64,000 bases of DNA from the NCBI GenBank assembly GCA_902611815.1, contig CACMAZ010000003.1, positions 18,862 to 82,861 on the forward strand, in the 5' to 3' direction. Made by a program: the position numbers and the translations under genes. The notes under the pieces are model-generated. The model made no database searches and was not told the origin of the DNA. It worked only from the letters and a program-made list of their open reading frames with translations. Below, in pieces: positions 7,926-15,868 of this stretch. Numbering within the stretch: position 1 is the stretch's first letter; each line of letters opens with the position of its first letter. This stretch comes from an uncultured Pelagibacteraceae bacterium (GTDB taxonomy: Bacteria; Pseudomonadota; Alphaproteobacteria; Pelagibacterales; Pelagibacteraceae).

Positions 7926-8618
7926 TTATTGGTATTTATTTTCTAAATAGTAATCAAAGTAATTTGATAAAAGTTTATCTATTTTATAAAAATTTGGCAC
8001 TAAGAACGGCCTTCTAGCATGTACTCTATCATTTACCCAATGCTTTGACCATTCAGTAGTTGTTTCTACGCATTGTTTTGGAAATTCATTAATTTTATAT
8101 CTCTCCTTAATCTGAAAACAACCACCTATAAATAAATCTACATATGATTGAACAATTGGATGACTGTTGGTTGGTTTTTTTATTTTCCCAGGATTAGCTG
8201 CATAAACCCAAAAGTTTTTATTTTTAGTTTTAATTTTTTTTCCATAAAAACTTAAGTCCTTACCTTCAACCTTTACTCTACAATAGCCACTCTCTCTCTT
8301 GTCTGTCTTATTCAAGTCCTTTATCGAAACTGGGTAATAAACTGCATTAACAACTGAGTTATCTTTTTTAATGATTGTTAAAAAAGTAATTTTGTACATT
8401 CCACCATGAAGGCCCCAAGTTCTTTCAAAACCTTTAATTAAAATAGGTCTAACTACAAAAGCTGATTTATTTGTTCGAATTCTAGACTCTTTATCCATTA
8501 ATGATCCATAACCAATAATATAATTTTTACTCCCACGCTCTGGATTTAAATTACATTCTTGACTTTGTACTAATTGTGTTGAAAAAATAAACACTACAAT
8601 TACTAATAATTTTTTCAT
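7926..8618 (-). CDS. Exported gamma-glutamylcyclotransferase-fold protein (ChaC-like)
   Basis: After a signal peptide (about residues 1-19, ending VQS-QE) the 230-residue protein shows the gamma-glutamylcyclotransferase-fold opening YIIGYGSLMDKESR, i.e. the YGSL substrate-binding loop, followed by RPILIKGFERTWGLHG. Such proteins cleave gamma-glutamyl amides to 5-oxoproline. The fold and loop are clear; the catalytic glutamate is not certain, although several acidic residues occur around the KRESGYCRVKVEG stretch, which fits the position of the family's YRVPE-like segment. A periplasmic enzyme of this type would feed 5-oxoproline to the PxpABC enzyme encoded at 13 kb; that link is inference. 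It follows terC by 9 bases. Confidence 0.72.
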   Translation of the reverse strand: MKKLLVIVVFIFSTQLVQSQECNLNPERGSKNYIIGYGSLMDKESRIRTNKSAFVVRPILIKGFERTWGLHGGMYKITFLTIIKKDNSVVNAVYYPVSIKDLNKTDKRESGYCRVKVEGKDLSFYGKKIKTKNKNFWVYAANPGKIKKPTNSHPIVQSYVDLFIGGCFQIKERYKINEFPKQCVETTTEWSKHWVNDRVHARRPFLVPNFYKIDKLLSNYFDYYLENKYQ

Positions 8619-8627
8619 ATTAAATAA

Positions 8628-9254
8628 TCAAAAATATTTCTTAAACTCTTCATTAACTCGTAAAATTTCTAAATCAACTAGTCCACCTATTACTAATTGA
8701 ATAGCAACAAGTAAAATAAATGCTAAACCCACATAAGCAATCCATAAATGTTTTTGAATATAGTTTGCAAGATAAGTTGCGAGGGCTCCAGTTAAAATAA
8801 CTGACAAAACTAAACCAAAAATCATGAAACCAAAATAACCTTTGGAAGCTCCAACCACACCAATAACATTGTCAAAACTGATTGTTATATCTGCAAATAA
8901 TACTTTATATACACTTTGTATATATGAGGGCTCTTTAGAAACTTTTGTTGGTGATTTTACTTTCTTGATTTCAAATAAATCTTTTCTTAAGTCATAAACT
9001 ATCCAAATTAATAGTAGCCCACCTAAAATTTTAATAAAATAGAACTTAAATAAATAAGTTGCAAAAATTGCAAAAATAACTTTAAAAATTAATGCACCTG
9101 CTACACCCCAAAGTATAATTTGTCTTCTGTGTTTTGGAACAAAGTTAGCAGCTATCAAGCCGATTATTATTGCATTATCTGCAGCTAAAATAATATCGAT
9201 GAATATTATTTGTAATAAAATTAAAGATTGTTCAAAAAATAGTGATTGTTCCAT
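8628..9254 (-). CDS. TerC-family integral membrane protein (YjbE-like)
   Basis: The 208-residue protein has about seven hydrophobic segments and the two acidic membrane motifs of TerC proteins: FIDIILAADNAIIIGL in the first half and FADITISFDNVIGVVG in the second. YjbE/TerC proteins are linked to manganese or other metal export and to metal resistance; for this short class manganese efflux is the best supported role in other bacteria. It heads a two-gene minus-strand unit with the ChaC-like gene and is divergent from dctP. The intervening 115 bases (9255-9369) carry both promoters; I see no clear consensus elements there. Confidence 0.87.
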   Translation of the reverse strand: MEQSLFFEQSLILLQIIFIDIILAADNAIIIGLIAANFVPKHRRQIILWGVAGALIFKVIFAIFATYLFKFYFIKILGGLLLIWIVYDLRKDLFEIKKVKSPTKVSKEPSYIQSVYKVLFADITISFDNVIGVVGASKGYFGFMIFGLVLSVILTGALATYLANYIQKHLWIAYVGLAFILLVAIQLVIGGLVDLEILRVNEEFKKYF

Positions 9255-9369
9255 TGGAATTCTTAGATAATAAATGAATATTAGAATTTTTCAATTAAAA
9301 GTAGATAATTTTTTTATTGATTTAACATTAAATTAATAATCAAATATATTTTTAAAAAGAGGAGGTGAA

Positions 9370-10338
9370 ATGAGAATAATAAAATACTTTATTTCAATAT
9401 TAACATCACTACTTTTACTTTCAAATGTATCATATGCTGAAAAATGGGATATGGCGTTAGCTTATGGTGCGGGTAATTTTCATTCTGCAAATGCAACTGA
9501 ATTTGCAAAAAATGTAACTGAAAAAAGTGGTGGTAAACTAACTATAGTCACACATCCAGGTGGATCATTATTTAAGGGTGGAGAAATTTTTAGAGCAGTT
9601 AGAACAGGGCAAGCCCCAATTGGTGAAAGATTTATGTCGGCATTAGGTAAAGAAGATCCTTTACTTGAAATCGATTCTTTACCTTTTTTAGCTACATCGT
9701 ACACAGATGCTATGAAATTATATAAAGCATCAAAAGCTGAAATAGCAAAAAGCTTAGATGCAAAAGGTTTAGTATTTTTATATGCAGTACCTTGGCCTGC
9801 TCAAGGATTATATTCTAAAAAAGAGATAAATAGTGTTGCAGATTTAAAAGGATTAAAGTTTAGAGCTTATAATGGTGCTACAATTAGAATTGCTGAGCTA
9901 ACTGGTATGGCTCCAACTAAAATTGAAGCAGCAGAGATATCTCAAGCATTTTCTACAGGAGCTGTTGAAAGTATGATTACCTCGCCAACAACTGGAAAGA
10001 ATAGTAAGATTTGGGAAAACGGAGTTAAATATTTTTATGATATAGCTGCTTGGTTTCCAAAAAATATGATAATTGCAAATAAAAAAGCTTGGAACAAATT
10101 AGATAAAGAAACTCAAGACTTAATTATGAAAGAAGCGGCTCTTGCTGAAAGAAAAGGGTGGCAACTTTCAAAAATGGGAAATAAGAATGACAAGAAAGCT
10201 TTAGCTGATGCTGGAATGAGTGTTGGTAAAGTCAATTCTGCATTAAAGCAACATTTTGAAAAAGTTGGATCTCAAATGGCATCTGAATGGACAAAGAAAG
10301 CCGGCGCTAGAGGTCAATCCGTTTTATCTGCTTATTAA
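9370..10338 (+). CDS. dctP: TRAP transporter periplasmic binding protein DctP
   Basis: The 322-residue protein is a DctP-type solute receptor. A 23-residue signal peptide ends at SYA-EKW. The body shows DctP features: a TEFAKNVTEKSGGKLTIVTHPGGSLF segment, the FRAVRTGQAPIGE region, and the KGLKFRAYNGATIRIAELTG block containing the arginine that pairs with substrate carboxylates. It captures an organic acid or related anion for the QM permease; the actual substrate is not evident. The start has the best Shine-Dalgarno of the window (GGAGGTGA, 9361-9368), fitting high expression. A hairpin immediately after the stop separates it from dctQ. Confidence 0.93.
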   Translation: MRIIKYFISILTSLLLLSNVSYAEKWDMALAYGAGNFHSANATEFAKNVTEKSGGKLTIVTHPGGSLFKGGEIFRAVRTGQAPIGERFMSALGKEDPLLEIDSLPFLATSYTDAMKLYKASKAEIAKSLDAKGLVFLYAVPWPAQGLYSKKEINSVADLKGLKFRAYNGATIRIAELTGMAPTKIEAAEISQAFSTGAVESMITSPTTGKNSKIWENGVKYFYDIAAWFPKNMIIANKKAWNKLDKETQDLIMKEAALAERKGWQLSKMGNKNDKKALADAGMSVGKVNSALKQHFEKVGSQMASEWTKKAGARGQSVLSAY

Positions 10339-10350
10339 ATAATCTTTTCT

Positions 10351-10378
10351 AAAGGCCGTTAAAATTTTAGCGGCCTTT
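10351..10378 (+). terminator. Intercistronic hairpin after dctP
   Basis: AAAGGCCG (10351-10358) pairs perfectly with CGGCCTTT (10371-10378) around an A/T-rich loop. No U-run follows and dctQ begins 6 bases later, so this is more likely a transcript-stabilising 3' end or partial attenuator than a full terminator. Such a structure would keep the binding-protein message more abundant than that of the permease genes. Confidence 0.7.
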
Positions 10379-10384
10379 AATCAT

Positions 10385-10870
10385 ATGCTAAATAAAATCA
10401 ATTTTTATCTAGAAAAAATCTATAAATTTTCGGGGTATATTGCTGCTTTGTTTTTAATCTTTATAGCTATTTTTATATTAATAGGAATTTCCTCTAGAAT
10501 TTTTGGTTTTTATATTCGAGGTTTGTCTGAATACTCAGGTTATTGTATGGCTGCTTCTACATTCTTCGCTTTAGCTTATACATTTAGCGAGGGAGGACAT
10601 ATAAGAATTACATTATTTATAGAAAAACTTAACAAGAAATTCAGAAAAATATTTGAAATTTGGTGTCTATCGATTGCTTCAATATTTTCAGGTTATTTAG
10701 CATATTATTTTGTTAAAATGCTTATTATTTCTTTTAAATTTGAAGAGAGAAGTGAAGGTGCTGATGAAATATTAATATGGATTCCTCAATCACCATTAGC
10801 CATAGGTTCAATTATTCTTTTTGTGTGTATTTTACATAATCTATTAAAATATCTTATTAAAAATGACTGA
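10385..10870 (+). CDS. dctQ: TRAP transporter small permease DctQ
   Basis: The 161-residue protein has the four transmembrane segments of the DctQ subunit and the conserved GLSEYSGYCMAASTFFALAYTFSEGGHIRI segment between helices 2 and 3. It forms the inner-membrane complex with DctM. It overlaps dctM by 8 bases, consistent with coupled synthesis of a fixed-ratio complex. The start lies directly after the dctP hairpin, with no strong Shine-Dalgarno. Confidence 0.92.
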   Translation: MLNKINFYLEKIYKFSGYIAALFLIFIAIFILIGISSRIFGFYIRGLSEYSGYCMAASTFFALAYTFSEGGHIRITLFIEKLNKKFRKIFEIWCLSIASIFSGYLAYYFVKMLIISFKFEERSEGADEILIWIPQSPLAIGSIILFVCILHNLLKYLIKND

Positions 10871-12173
10871 AATATTACTTAGTGTATTTTTTATTTCAAT
10901 TCTTTTAATTTTCTTAAGCACTGGTGTTTGGGTTGCCTTAAGTATGATAGGTGTTTCTACAATTGCAATGACTTTATTCACTACAAGACCAGTTGGAGAT
11001 GCAATGGCAACCACAATATGGGGCACCTCTTCTTCATGGACTTTAACAGCTTTGCCACTATTTGTTTGGATGGGAGAAATACTTTTTAGAACTAAATTGT
11101 CAGAAAATCTTTTTGAGGGATTATCTCCCTGGATGCAAAAATTACCTGGCGGATTAATTCATGTTAATGTAGTTGGTTGTGCACTATTTGCTGCCATTTC
11201 TGGGTCTTCGGCTGCTACTGTCGCCACAGTTGGAAAAATGTCAATACCAGAGCTTAGAAAAAGAAATTATCCAGAAAAAATATTATTAGGTAGTTTGGCA
11301 GGCTCAGGGACTTTGGGATTATTAATTCCGCCTTCAATAATTTTAATTATTTATGGTGTAACAGTTCAGGAGTCCATAGCAAAATTATTTGTTGCTGGAA
11401 TTATTCCTGGAATAATGATTGCACTTATTTTTATGGGATATGTAATTTTATGGTCTATTTTCAACAAAAAAGAAATGCCATCTATTTTGACTAATTATAG
11501 TTTTGGAGAAAAAATTAAAAGATCAGGTCAATTAATTCCAGTTATACTTTTGATTATTTCAGTAATTGGTTCTATTTACACAGGTATTGCAACTGCAACA
11601 GAAGCTGCATCATTAGGAGTTGTTGGTGCTTTAATACTCTCTTATTTCCAAAAAAGTTTAAATTGGAATACATTCAAAAATTCATTGTTAGGGGCTACAA
11701 TTACATCATGTATGATTTCTTTTATATTAGCTGGCTCTGCTTTTTTATCTCTTGCAATGGGTTTTACAGGGCTTCCAAGAAATTTAGCTTTATGGATTAA
11801 TAGTCTTGATCTTTCTCCATACATTTTAATTTTTGCTCTAATGATATTTTATATAATTTTAGGCATGTTTTTAGATGGAATATCTGCTGTAGTTTTAACA
11901 ATGGCGATTATAGAACCGATGATTAGACAAGCCGGTTTTGATATGATTTGGTTTGGAATATTTCTTGTAGTGGTCGTAGAAATGGCTCAAATTACCCCTC
12001 CTGTTGGGTTTAACTTATTTGTGCTTCAAGGAATGGCAAAAAAAGATATGGGTTTTATTGCTAAAAGTGCGTTCCCATTATTTTTATTAATGATTTTTGC
12101 AACAATTATATTAATAATTTTTCCCGAAATAGTAATGTGGCTACCAGAACAAATGATACAAAATATTAATTAA
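10863..12173 (+). CDS. dctM: TRAP transporter large permease DctM
   Basis: The 436-residue polytopic protein (about twelve hydrophobic segments) is the sodium-coupled translocation subunit. DctM motifs include FAAISGSSAATVATVGKM, the LAGSGTLGLLIPPSIILIIYG hairpin-loop segment, ATATEAASLG, and the C-terminal EMAQITPPVGFNLFVL. These SSAAT and PPVGFN regions line the substrate/sodium site in the known structures of the family. It completes a three-gene dctPQM operon. Its 3' end overlaps the TPR gene on the other strand by 4 bases. Confidence 0.95.
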   Translation: MTEILLSVFFISILLIFLSTGVWVALSMIGVSTIAMTLFTTRPVGDAMATTIWGTSSSWTLTALPLFVWMGEILFRTKLSENLFEGLSPWMQKLPGGLIHVNVVGCALFAAISGSSAATVATVGKMSIPELRKRNYPEKILLGSLAGSGTLGLLIPPSIILIIYGVTVQESIAKLFVAGIIPGIMIALIFMGYVILWSIFNKKEMPSILTNYSFGEKIKRSGQLIPVILLIISVIGSIYTGIATATEAASLGVVGALILSYFQKSLNWNTFKNSLLGATITSCMISFILAGSAFLSLAMGFTGLPRNLALWINSLDLSPYILIFALMIFYIILGMFLDGISAVVLTMAIIEPMIRQAGFDMIWFGIFLVVVVEMAQITPPVGFNLFVLQGMAKKDMGFIAKSAFPLFLLMIFATIILIIFPEIVMWLPEQMIQNIN

Positions 12174-12673
12174 TATTTTGATTGTTTTGTTCCATCAATT
12201 ACTTTTTTAAGTTCATTGTATTCTTTACAATTGCAATCTTCTAGAGCTGCCAATCTTTTTTTTGCTTCATCCATTCTATTCGTTGCAACAAATAATTCTC
12301 CCATGTATTCATTTATACCTACATGTTTAGGATCAATTTCTAATCCCATAGAGTAATAAATCTCAGCATTATCATAGTCGCCGATCTTTCTGTGAGAAAA
12401 ACCTAAAAGATTTAACGTATCAGGATTGCTTGGATTTTGAGAATTTGCCTCAAGTAATTTTACAATTGCCTTTTCGTACATCTTTTTAGCTTTGTTTTGT
12501 TTATTTTTTTTTTCTAATTTTTTTGCTTTAGAAACCAATTTTTTTCCGACATCAAATTTTGTAGATGCCTTAACCCCTTTACTTGCAGTATCTTTAGAAT
12601 CTGGCGCTGGTCCAGCCGAAAGAACAATTGAACTATAAAAACATATAAAAATTGCTAAAATTAATTTTTTCAT
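12170..12673 (-). CDS. Exported tetratricopeptide-repeat protein
   Basis: A signal peptide (residues 1-20, ending VLSA-GPAP) is followed by a lysine-rich region and two or three TPR units: about residues 54-84 (AKKMYEKAIVKLLEANSQNP), 86-118 (PDTLNLLGFSHRKIGDYDNAEIYYSMGLEIDP) and 120-150. The end carries a Cys pair (DCNCKEY). TPR proteins act as periplasmic scaffolds; no partner is evident. It is 4 bases downstream of pxpA on the same strand, so it may be carried on the pxpA transcript by position rather than function. Confidence 0.8.
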   Translation of the reverse strand: MKKLILAIFICFYSSIVLSAGPAPDSKDTASKGVKASTKFDVGKKLVSKAKKLEKKNKQNKAKKMYEKAIVKLLEANSQNPSNPDTLNLLGFSHRKIGDYDNAEIYYSMGLEIDPKHVGINEYMGELFVATNRMDEAKKRLAALEDCNCKEYNELKKVIDGTKQSKY

Positions 12674-12677
12674 TGAA

Positions 12678-13451
12678 TTATAAAAACTTTTTTAAATTAT
12701 TTAATGGTTTAAGACATACATCATTTTCTTCAAGAACTTTTTTAATTTGATTTGCAGTTTCTAACGATTGAATATTATCACCATGTATACATATAGAGTC
12801 TATTTGACATTTAATTTTTTTTCCAGAAAAGCAATTTATAGATTGGTTTTCAACCATTTCTAGAACGTGTTTTTTACATTTATCTGGATCAGTTATAACT
12901 GCATTACTTTTACTTCTAGAAACAAGATTGCCATCATCCTCATAATTCCTATCTGCAAATATTTCACATGCTACTTTCATATCGAATTTTCTAGCAGCAT
13001 GCTCCATTTTTGATCCAGTTGGCACCAGATAAATCAAATTTTTATCAATATTAAAAATTGTTTCAGCCAATATTTTTGATAAATTTAGATCATCACAAGC
13101 CATATTGTTTAGTGCCCCATGAGGTTTGATATGTGTAACTTTAGTTTCAAGTTTTGCTGCAATATTTTCTAAAATTTGATATTGATCAATTATTAGTTTT
13201 CTAATCTCTCCCTCTGAAAGATTATGCCTTTTTCTTCCAAAGTTTTCAGGATCATTGAAAGAAGGATGTGCTCCAATACTAACATTATTTTTTTTTGAGA
13301 TTTCTATTGTATTTTTCATAGTATCTTCATCGCCTGCATGATAACCACACGCAATATTTGCGGAGTTAACAATCTTAAGCAAGTCTGGATCATGCTTTGT
13401 AGAATGATGCTTTGATTTTTCACCCAGGTCACAATTAATATTAATTTCCAT
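12678..13451 (-). CDS. pxpA: 5-oxoprolinase subunit PxpA (LamB/YcsF family)
   Basis: PxpA with PxpB and PxpC cleaves 5-oxoproline to glutamate using ATP. The protein shows the family opening ININCDLGE, then NIACGYHAGDEDTM, SIGAHPSFNDPENFGR and THIKPHGALNN, all characteristic metal/substrate motifs. I start at the ATG at 13451 (257 residues) because the family begins within a few residues of the NCDxGE motif; the ORF-track start at 13535 would add 28 unrelated residues and overlap pxpB on the opposite strand. Unusually, pxpA is divergent from pxpB-pxpC, with only 27 bases between starts, so one tight bidirectional control region must serve both. Confidence 0.93.
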   Translation of the reverse strand: MEININCDLGEKSKHHSTKHDPDLLKIVNSANIACGYHAGDEDTMKNTIEISKKNNVSIGAHPSFNDPENFGRKRHNLSEGEIRKLIIDQYQILENIAAKLETKVTHIKPHGALNNMACDDLNLSKILAETIFNIDKNLIYLVPTGSKMEHAARKFDMKVACEIFADRNYEDDGNLVSRSKSNAVITDPDKCKKHVLEMVENQSINCFSGKKIKCQIDSICIHGDNIQSLETANQIKKVLEENDVCLKPLNNLKKFL

Positions 13452-13478
13452 AAAATTTCTGATGAAGTATAACATTGT

Positions 13479-14156
13479 ATGATTAAAAATATAGTTAATC
13501 TTGGTGACGCAGCTTTGTATTGTGATTTTGGACATGAAGTTAATAAAGACATAAATTCAAAAGTAATTAGATATTTTAACACATTAAAATATAAAAAACT
13601 TAAAGGAGTCACAAATCTATCACCATCCTATAACAAATTAATAATCACATACAATCTAAGTGAAACTAGTTTTAATATTTTAAAAAAAGAGATAATAGAA
13701 TTAGAAATTAATGACAATAAAGAGTATAATAGTCAAAAAATTAATATTCCAATATGTTGTGACGACGAATTTTCATTAGACATAAAAAGATTAGAAAAAA
13801 AATTTAATAAATCAAAAAGTGAAATTATAAAAATATTTCTAAATAAAAGTTATTTTTGTTACATGACAGGTTTTGTTGCAGGCATGCCATTTTTAGGAGA
13901 TATAGATAAAATAATTCAATTAAATAGATTAGAAACACCTAGAGTTAAAGTTCCAAAAGGTTCTGTTGGCTTAACCGAACAATTTTGTAATGTTTATACT
14001 TTTGAAAGCCCAGGTGGCTGGAACATAATTGGAAATACTCCTATAAATATATTTAATCCATCAGATCACAATAAACCTAATTTAATAAATCCTGGTGATG
14101 AAGTAAAATTTTATGAAATCCAAAAAAATGAGTATCACAAACTTTATGAAAAATAA
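13479..14156 (+). CDS. pxpB: 5-oxoprolinase subunit PxpB (KipI family)
   Basis: The 225-residue protein belongs to the KipI/allophanate hydrolase subunit 1 family. Diagnostic stretches are GDAALYCDFG at the N-terminus, YFCYMTGFVAGMPFLGDID in the middle, and RLETPRVKVPKGSVGL followed by VYTFESPGGWNIIGNTP at the C-terminus. It forms a complex with PxpC. Length agrees with E. coli PxpB (218). It is divergent from pxpA and its end overlaps the start of pxpC. Confidence 0.93.
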   Translation: MIKNIVNLGDAALYCDFGHEVNKDINSKVIRYFNTLKYKKLKGVTNLSPSYNKLIITYNLSETSFNILKKEIIELEINDNKEYNSQKINIPICCDDEFSLDIKRLEKKFNKSKSEIIKIFLNKSYFCYMTGFVAGMPFLGDIDKIIQLNRLETPRVKVPKGSVGLTEQFCNVYTFESPGGWNIIGNTPINIFNPSDHNKPNLINPGDEVKFYEIQKNEYHKLYEK

Positions 14157-15093
14157 TTATTTTCAAGTAGTAAGAGGAGGATTAAATTCAACTTTCCAAG
14201 ACAATGGCAGAGAAAACTTATATCATATTGGATTACCTTTTAGCGGAGCCATGGATAAAAGAAATTATCTAATTGCAAATAAACTAATCAATAATAATGA
14301 AAAAGATCCCGTAATTGAATTTGCTTTTCAGGGACCTTCATTAAAATATTTTGGCGTAACTAGAGACATTGTGATTACTGGAAATGTAAATTTTAAGATA
14401 ATTAAAAATGATAATACTGAACATTTAGGCGAGTGTTACAGGACAATTAAGATATATGATGGTGATACAATCGATATTATATCAACCAATAAGTCTGTAT
14501 ATGGATATTTTTCTATAAGTGGTGGATTTAAATTAAGTAAAGTATGGGGTAGTTTTTCTACAACACTTAGAGCTAAGGTTGGGCCGAACAATGGTAATAA
14601 ATTAATTAATGGTCAAGAGATAAAACTTAATGAGCCAAAAGAATCTTTAGATAGAAAATTAGATTTTATAAATTCTAATATTGAATTTATAAGAGTGATT
14701 AAAGGAACAAATTTTGATTATTTTTCCGAGCAGTCATTAAAAGATTTCTTTTCAAAAAAATATCAAGTTACAAAACTTTCAGATAGAATGGGAATGAGAC
14801 TAGAAGGAACAAAGTTGATAAATATTAAAAGCACAAATATTAAATCTGAGGGTTTGGTAAAAGGTACTATTCAAGTACCGGCAGATGGTAAACCAATTAT
14901 ATTGTTATCTGACCATGGCACCCTCGGTGGATACCCAAAACTCGGAGTAGTTATAAGCGCTGATTATGACAAACTTGTTCAAATCCCACCAGGCTCAAAA
15001 GTAAAATTTAAAGAAATTGAATTAAAGGATGCTGAAAATTTGTATAAAATATATAATATGGAAACAAACAATATTCTTAATAAAATTATATGA
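14146..15093 (+). CDS. pxpC: 5-oxoprolinase subunit PxpC (KipA family)
   Basis: The protein is of the KipA/biotin-dependent carboxyltransferase-like family: an early QVVRGGLNSTFQDNGR, then HIGLPFSGAMDKRNYLIAN, and the late GLVKGTIQVPADGKPIILLSDHGTLGGYPKLGVV signature. I favour the ATG at 14146 (315 residues), because the family begins just before the (V/L)xxGLxTTxQDxGR motif; this start overlaps the pxpB stop by 11 bases. The ORF-track start at 14113 adds 11 residues that overlap pxpB further. With PxpA and PxpB it turns 5-oxoproline, an unavoidable glutamate/glutathione damage product, back into glutamate. Confidence 0.92.
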   Translation: MKNNYFQVVRGGLNSTFQDNGRENLYHIGLPFSGAMDKRNYLIANKLINNNEKDPVIEFAFQGPSLKYFGVTRDIVITGNVNFKIIKNDNTEHLGECYRTIKIYDGDTIDIISTNKSVYGYFSISGGFKLSKVWGSFSTTLRAKVGPNNGNKLINGQEIKLNEPKESLDRKLDFINSNIEFIRVIKGTNFDYFSEQSLKDFFSKKYQVTKLSDRMGMRLEGTKLINIKSTNIKSEGLVKGTIQVPADGKPIILLSDHGTLGGYPKLGVVISADYDKLVQIPPGSKVKFKEIELKDAENLYKIYNMETNNILNKII

Positions 15094-15866
15094 ATCCTAA
15101 AATTAAAAAAATTTTATCAAAAAAAAATAAATCAAAAATTATTTGTTTGACCTCTTATACAAAAAATTTTTCTGAAATTTTAGATAAATATACTGATATT
15201 ATTTTAGTAGGCGACTCTCTAGGTTCTGTTTTATATTCATTTGATACAACCAAAAATGTTAATCTTAGTATGATGATTGAACATTCAAAAAGTGTTAGGA
15301 AAGGCGTAAAAAAAAGTTTAATGGTTGTTGATATGCCATATAACACTTATAGAAATAAATCTGAGGCATTAAAAAACGCAAAAAAAATAATAAAAGACTC
15401 AAAAGCGGATGCAGTTAAACTTGAGGGTGGAAAAAAAATTATAAACATAATCAAACATTTGAGAAAAAATAAAATAAATGTTATGGGACATCTAGGTATA
15501 TTGCCACAAAGTCAAAAAGGCAAATTTAGATATAAAGGTAAAACTAGTTTAGAGAGAAAAAAATTATTAGCTGACGCTATGTTGTTACAAAAAAATGGTG
15601 TATTTTCTATTGTATTAGAATGTATTGAAACAAGTTTATCAAAAAAAATTACCAAAGAGTTAAAGATCCCAACTATTGGTATTGGCTCTTCGGTTCATTG
15701 CGATGGACAAGTTTTAGTCACTGATGACTTAATTGGTTTAAACCTAACATCAATAAAATTTGTAAAAAGTTTTTACAATATCAGAAAGCACATAGAGCTA
15801 GCTATTAAAAGATTTAGCAGTGATGTAAAAAATAAAAAATACCCTTCAAGTAAATTTAGTTATTAA
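15090..15866 (+). CDS. panB: 3-methyl-2-oxobutanoate hydroxymethyltransferase (ketopantoate synthase)
   Basis: PanB transfers a hydroxymethyl group from 5,10-methylene-tetrahydrofolate to ketoisovalerate, the first step to pantothenate and CoA. The 258-residue protein keeps the expected active-site residues: magnesium ligands in VGDSLG and VVDMPYNTY, the AVKLEGG lysine/glutamate pair, GHLGILPQS, the catalytic glutamate in VLECIE, and TIGIGSS. It is more diverged than usual around GSVLYSFDTTKNV (normally GMV.GH.STLPV). It overlaps pxpC as ATGA, an unexpected partner; panC and panD are not in the window. Confidence 0.88.
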   Translation: MNPKIKKILSKKNKSKIICLTSYTKNFSEILDKYTDIILVGDSLGSVLYSFDTTKNVNLSMMIEHSKSVRKGVKKSLMVVDMPYNTYRNKSEALKNAKKIIKDSKADAVKLEGGKKIINIIKHLRKNKINVMGHLGILPQSQKGKFRYKGKTSLERKKLLADAMLLQKNGVFSIVLECIETSLSKKITKELKIPTIGIGSSVHCDGQVLVTDDLIGLNLTSIKFVKSFYNIRKHIELAIKRFSSDVKNKKYPSSKFSY

Positions 15867-15868
15867 AT

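Noticed and set aside
13452-13535. Longer N-terminus of pxpA in the ORF track
   Set aside because: The extra 28 residues precede the family start motif NCDxGE, have no homology features and overlap the divergent pxpB coding region.
13316-13612. 98-aa minus-strand ORF over the pxpA-pxpB divergent region
   Set aside because: It spans two real genes out of frame and shows no recognisable motif.
14113-14145. Upstream start of pxpC in the ORF track
   Set aside because: It adds 11 polar residues inside pxpB; the family begins just before the QVVRGGLxSTFQDxGR motif, favouring 14146.
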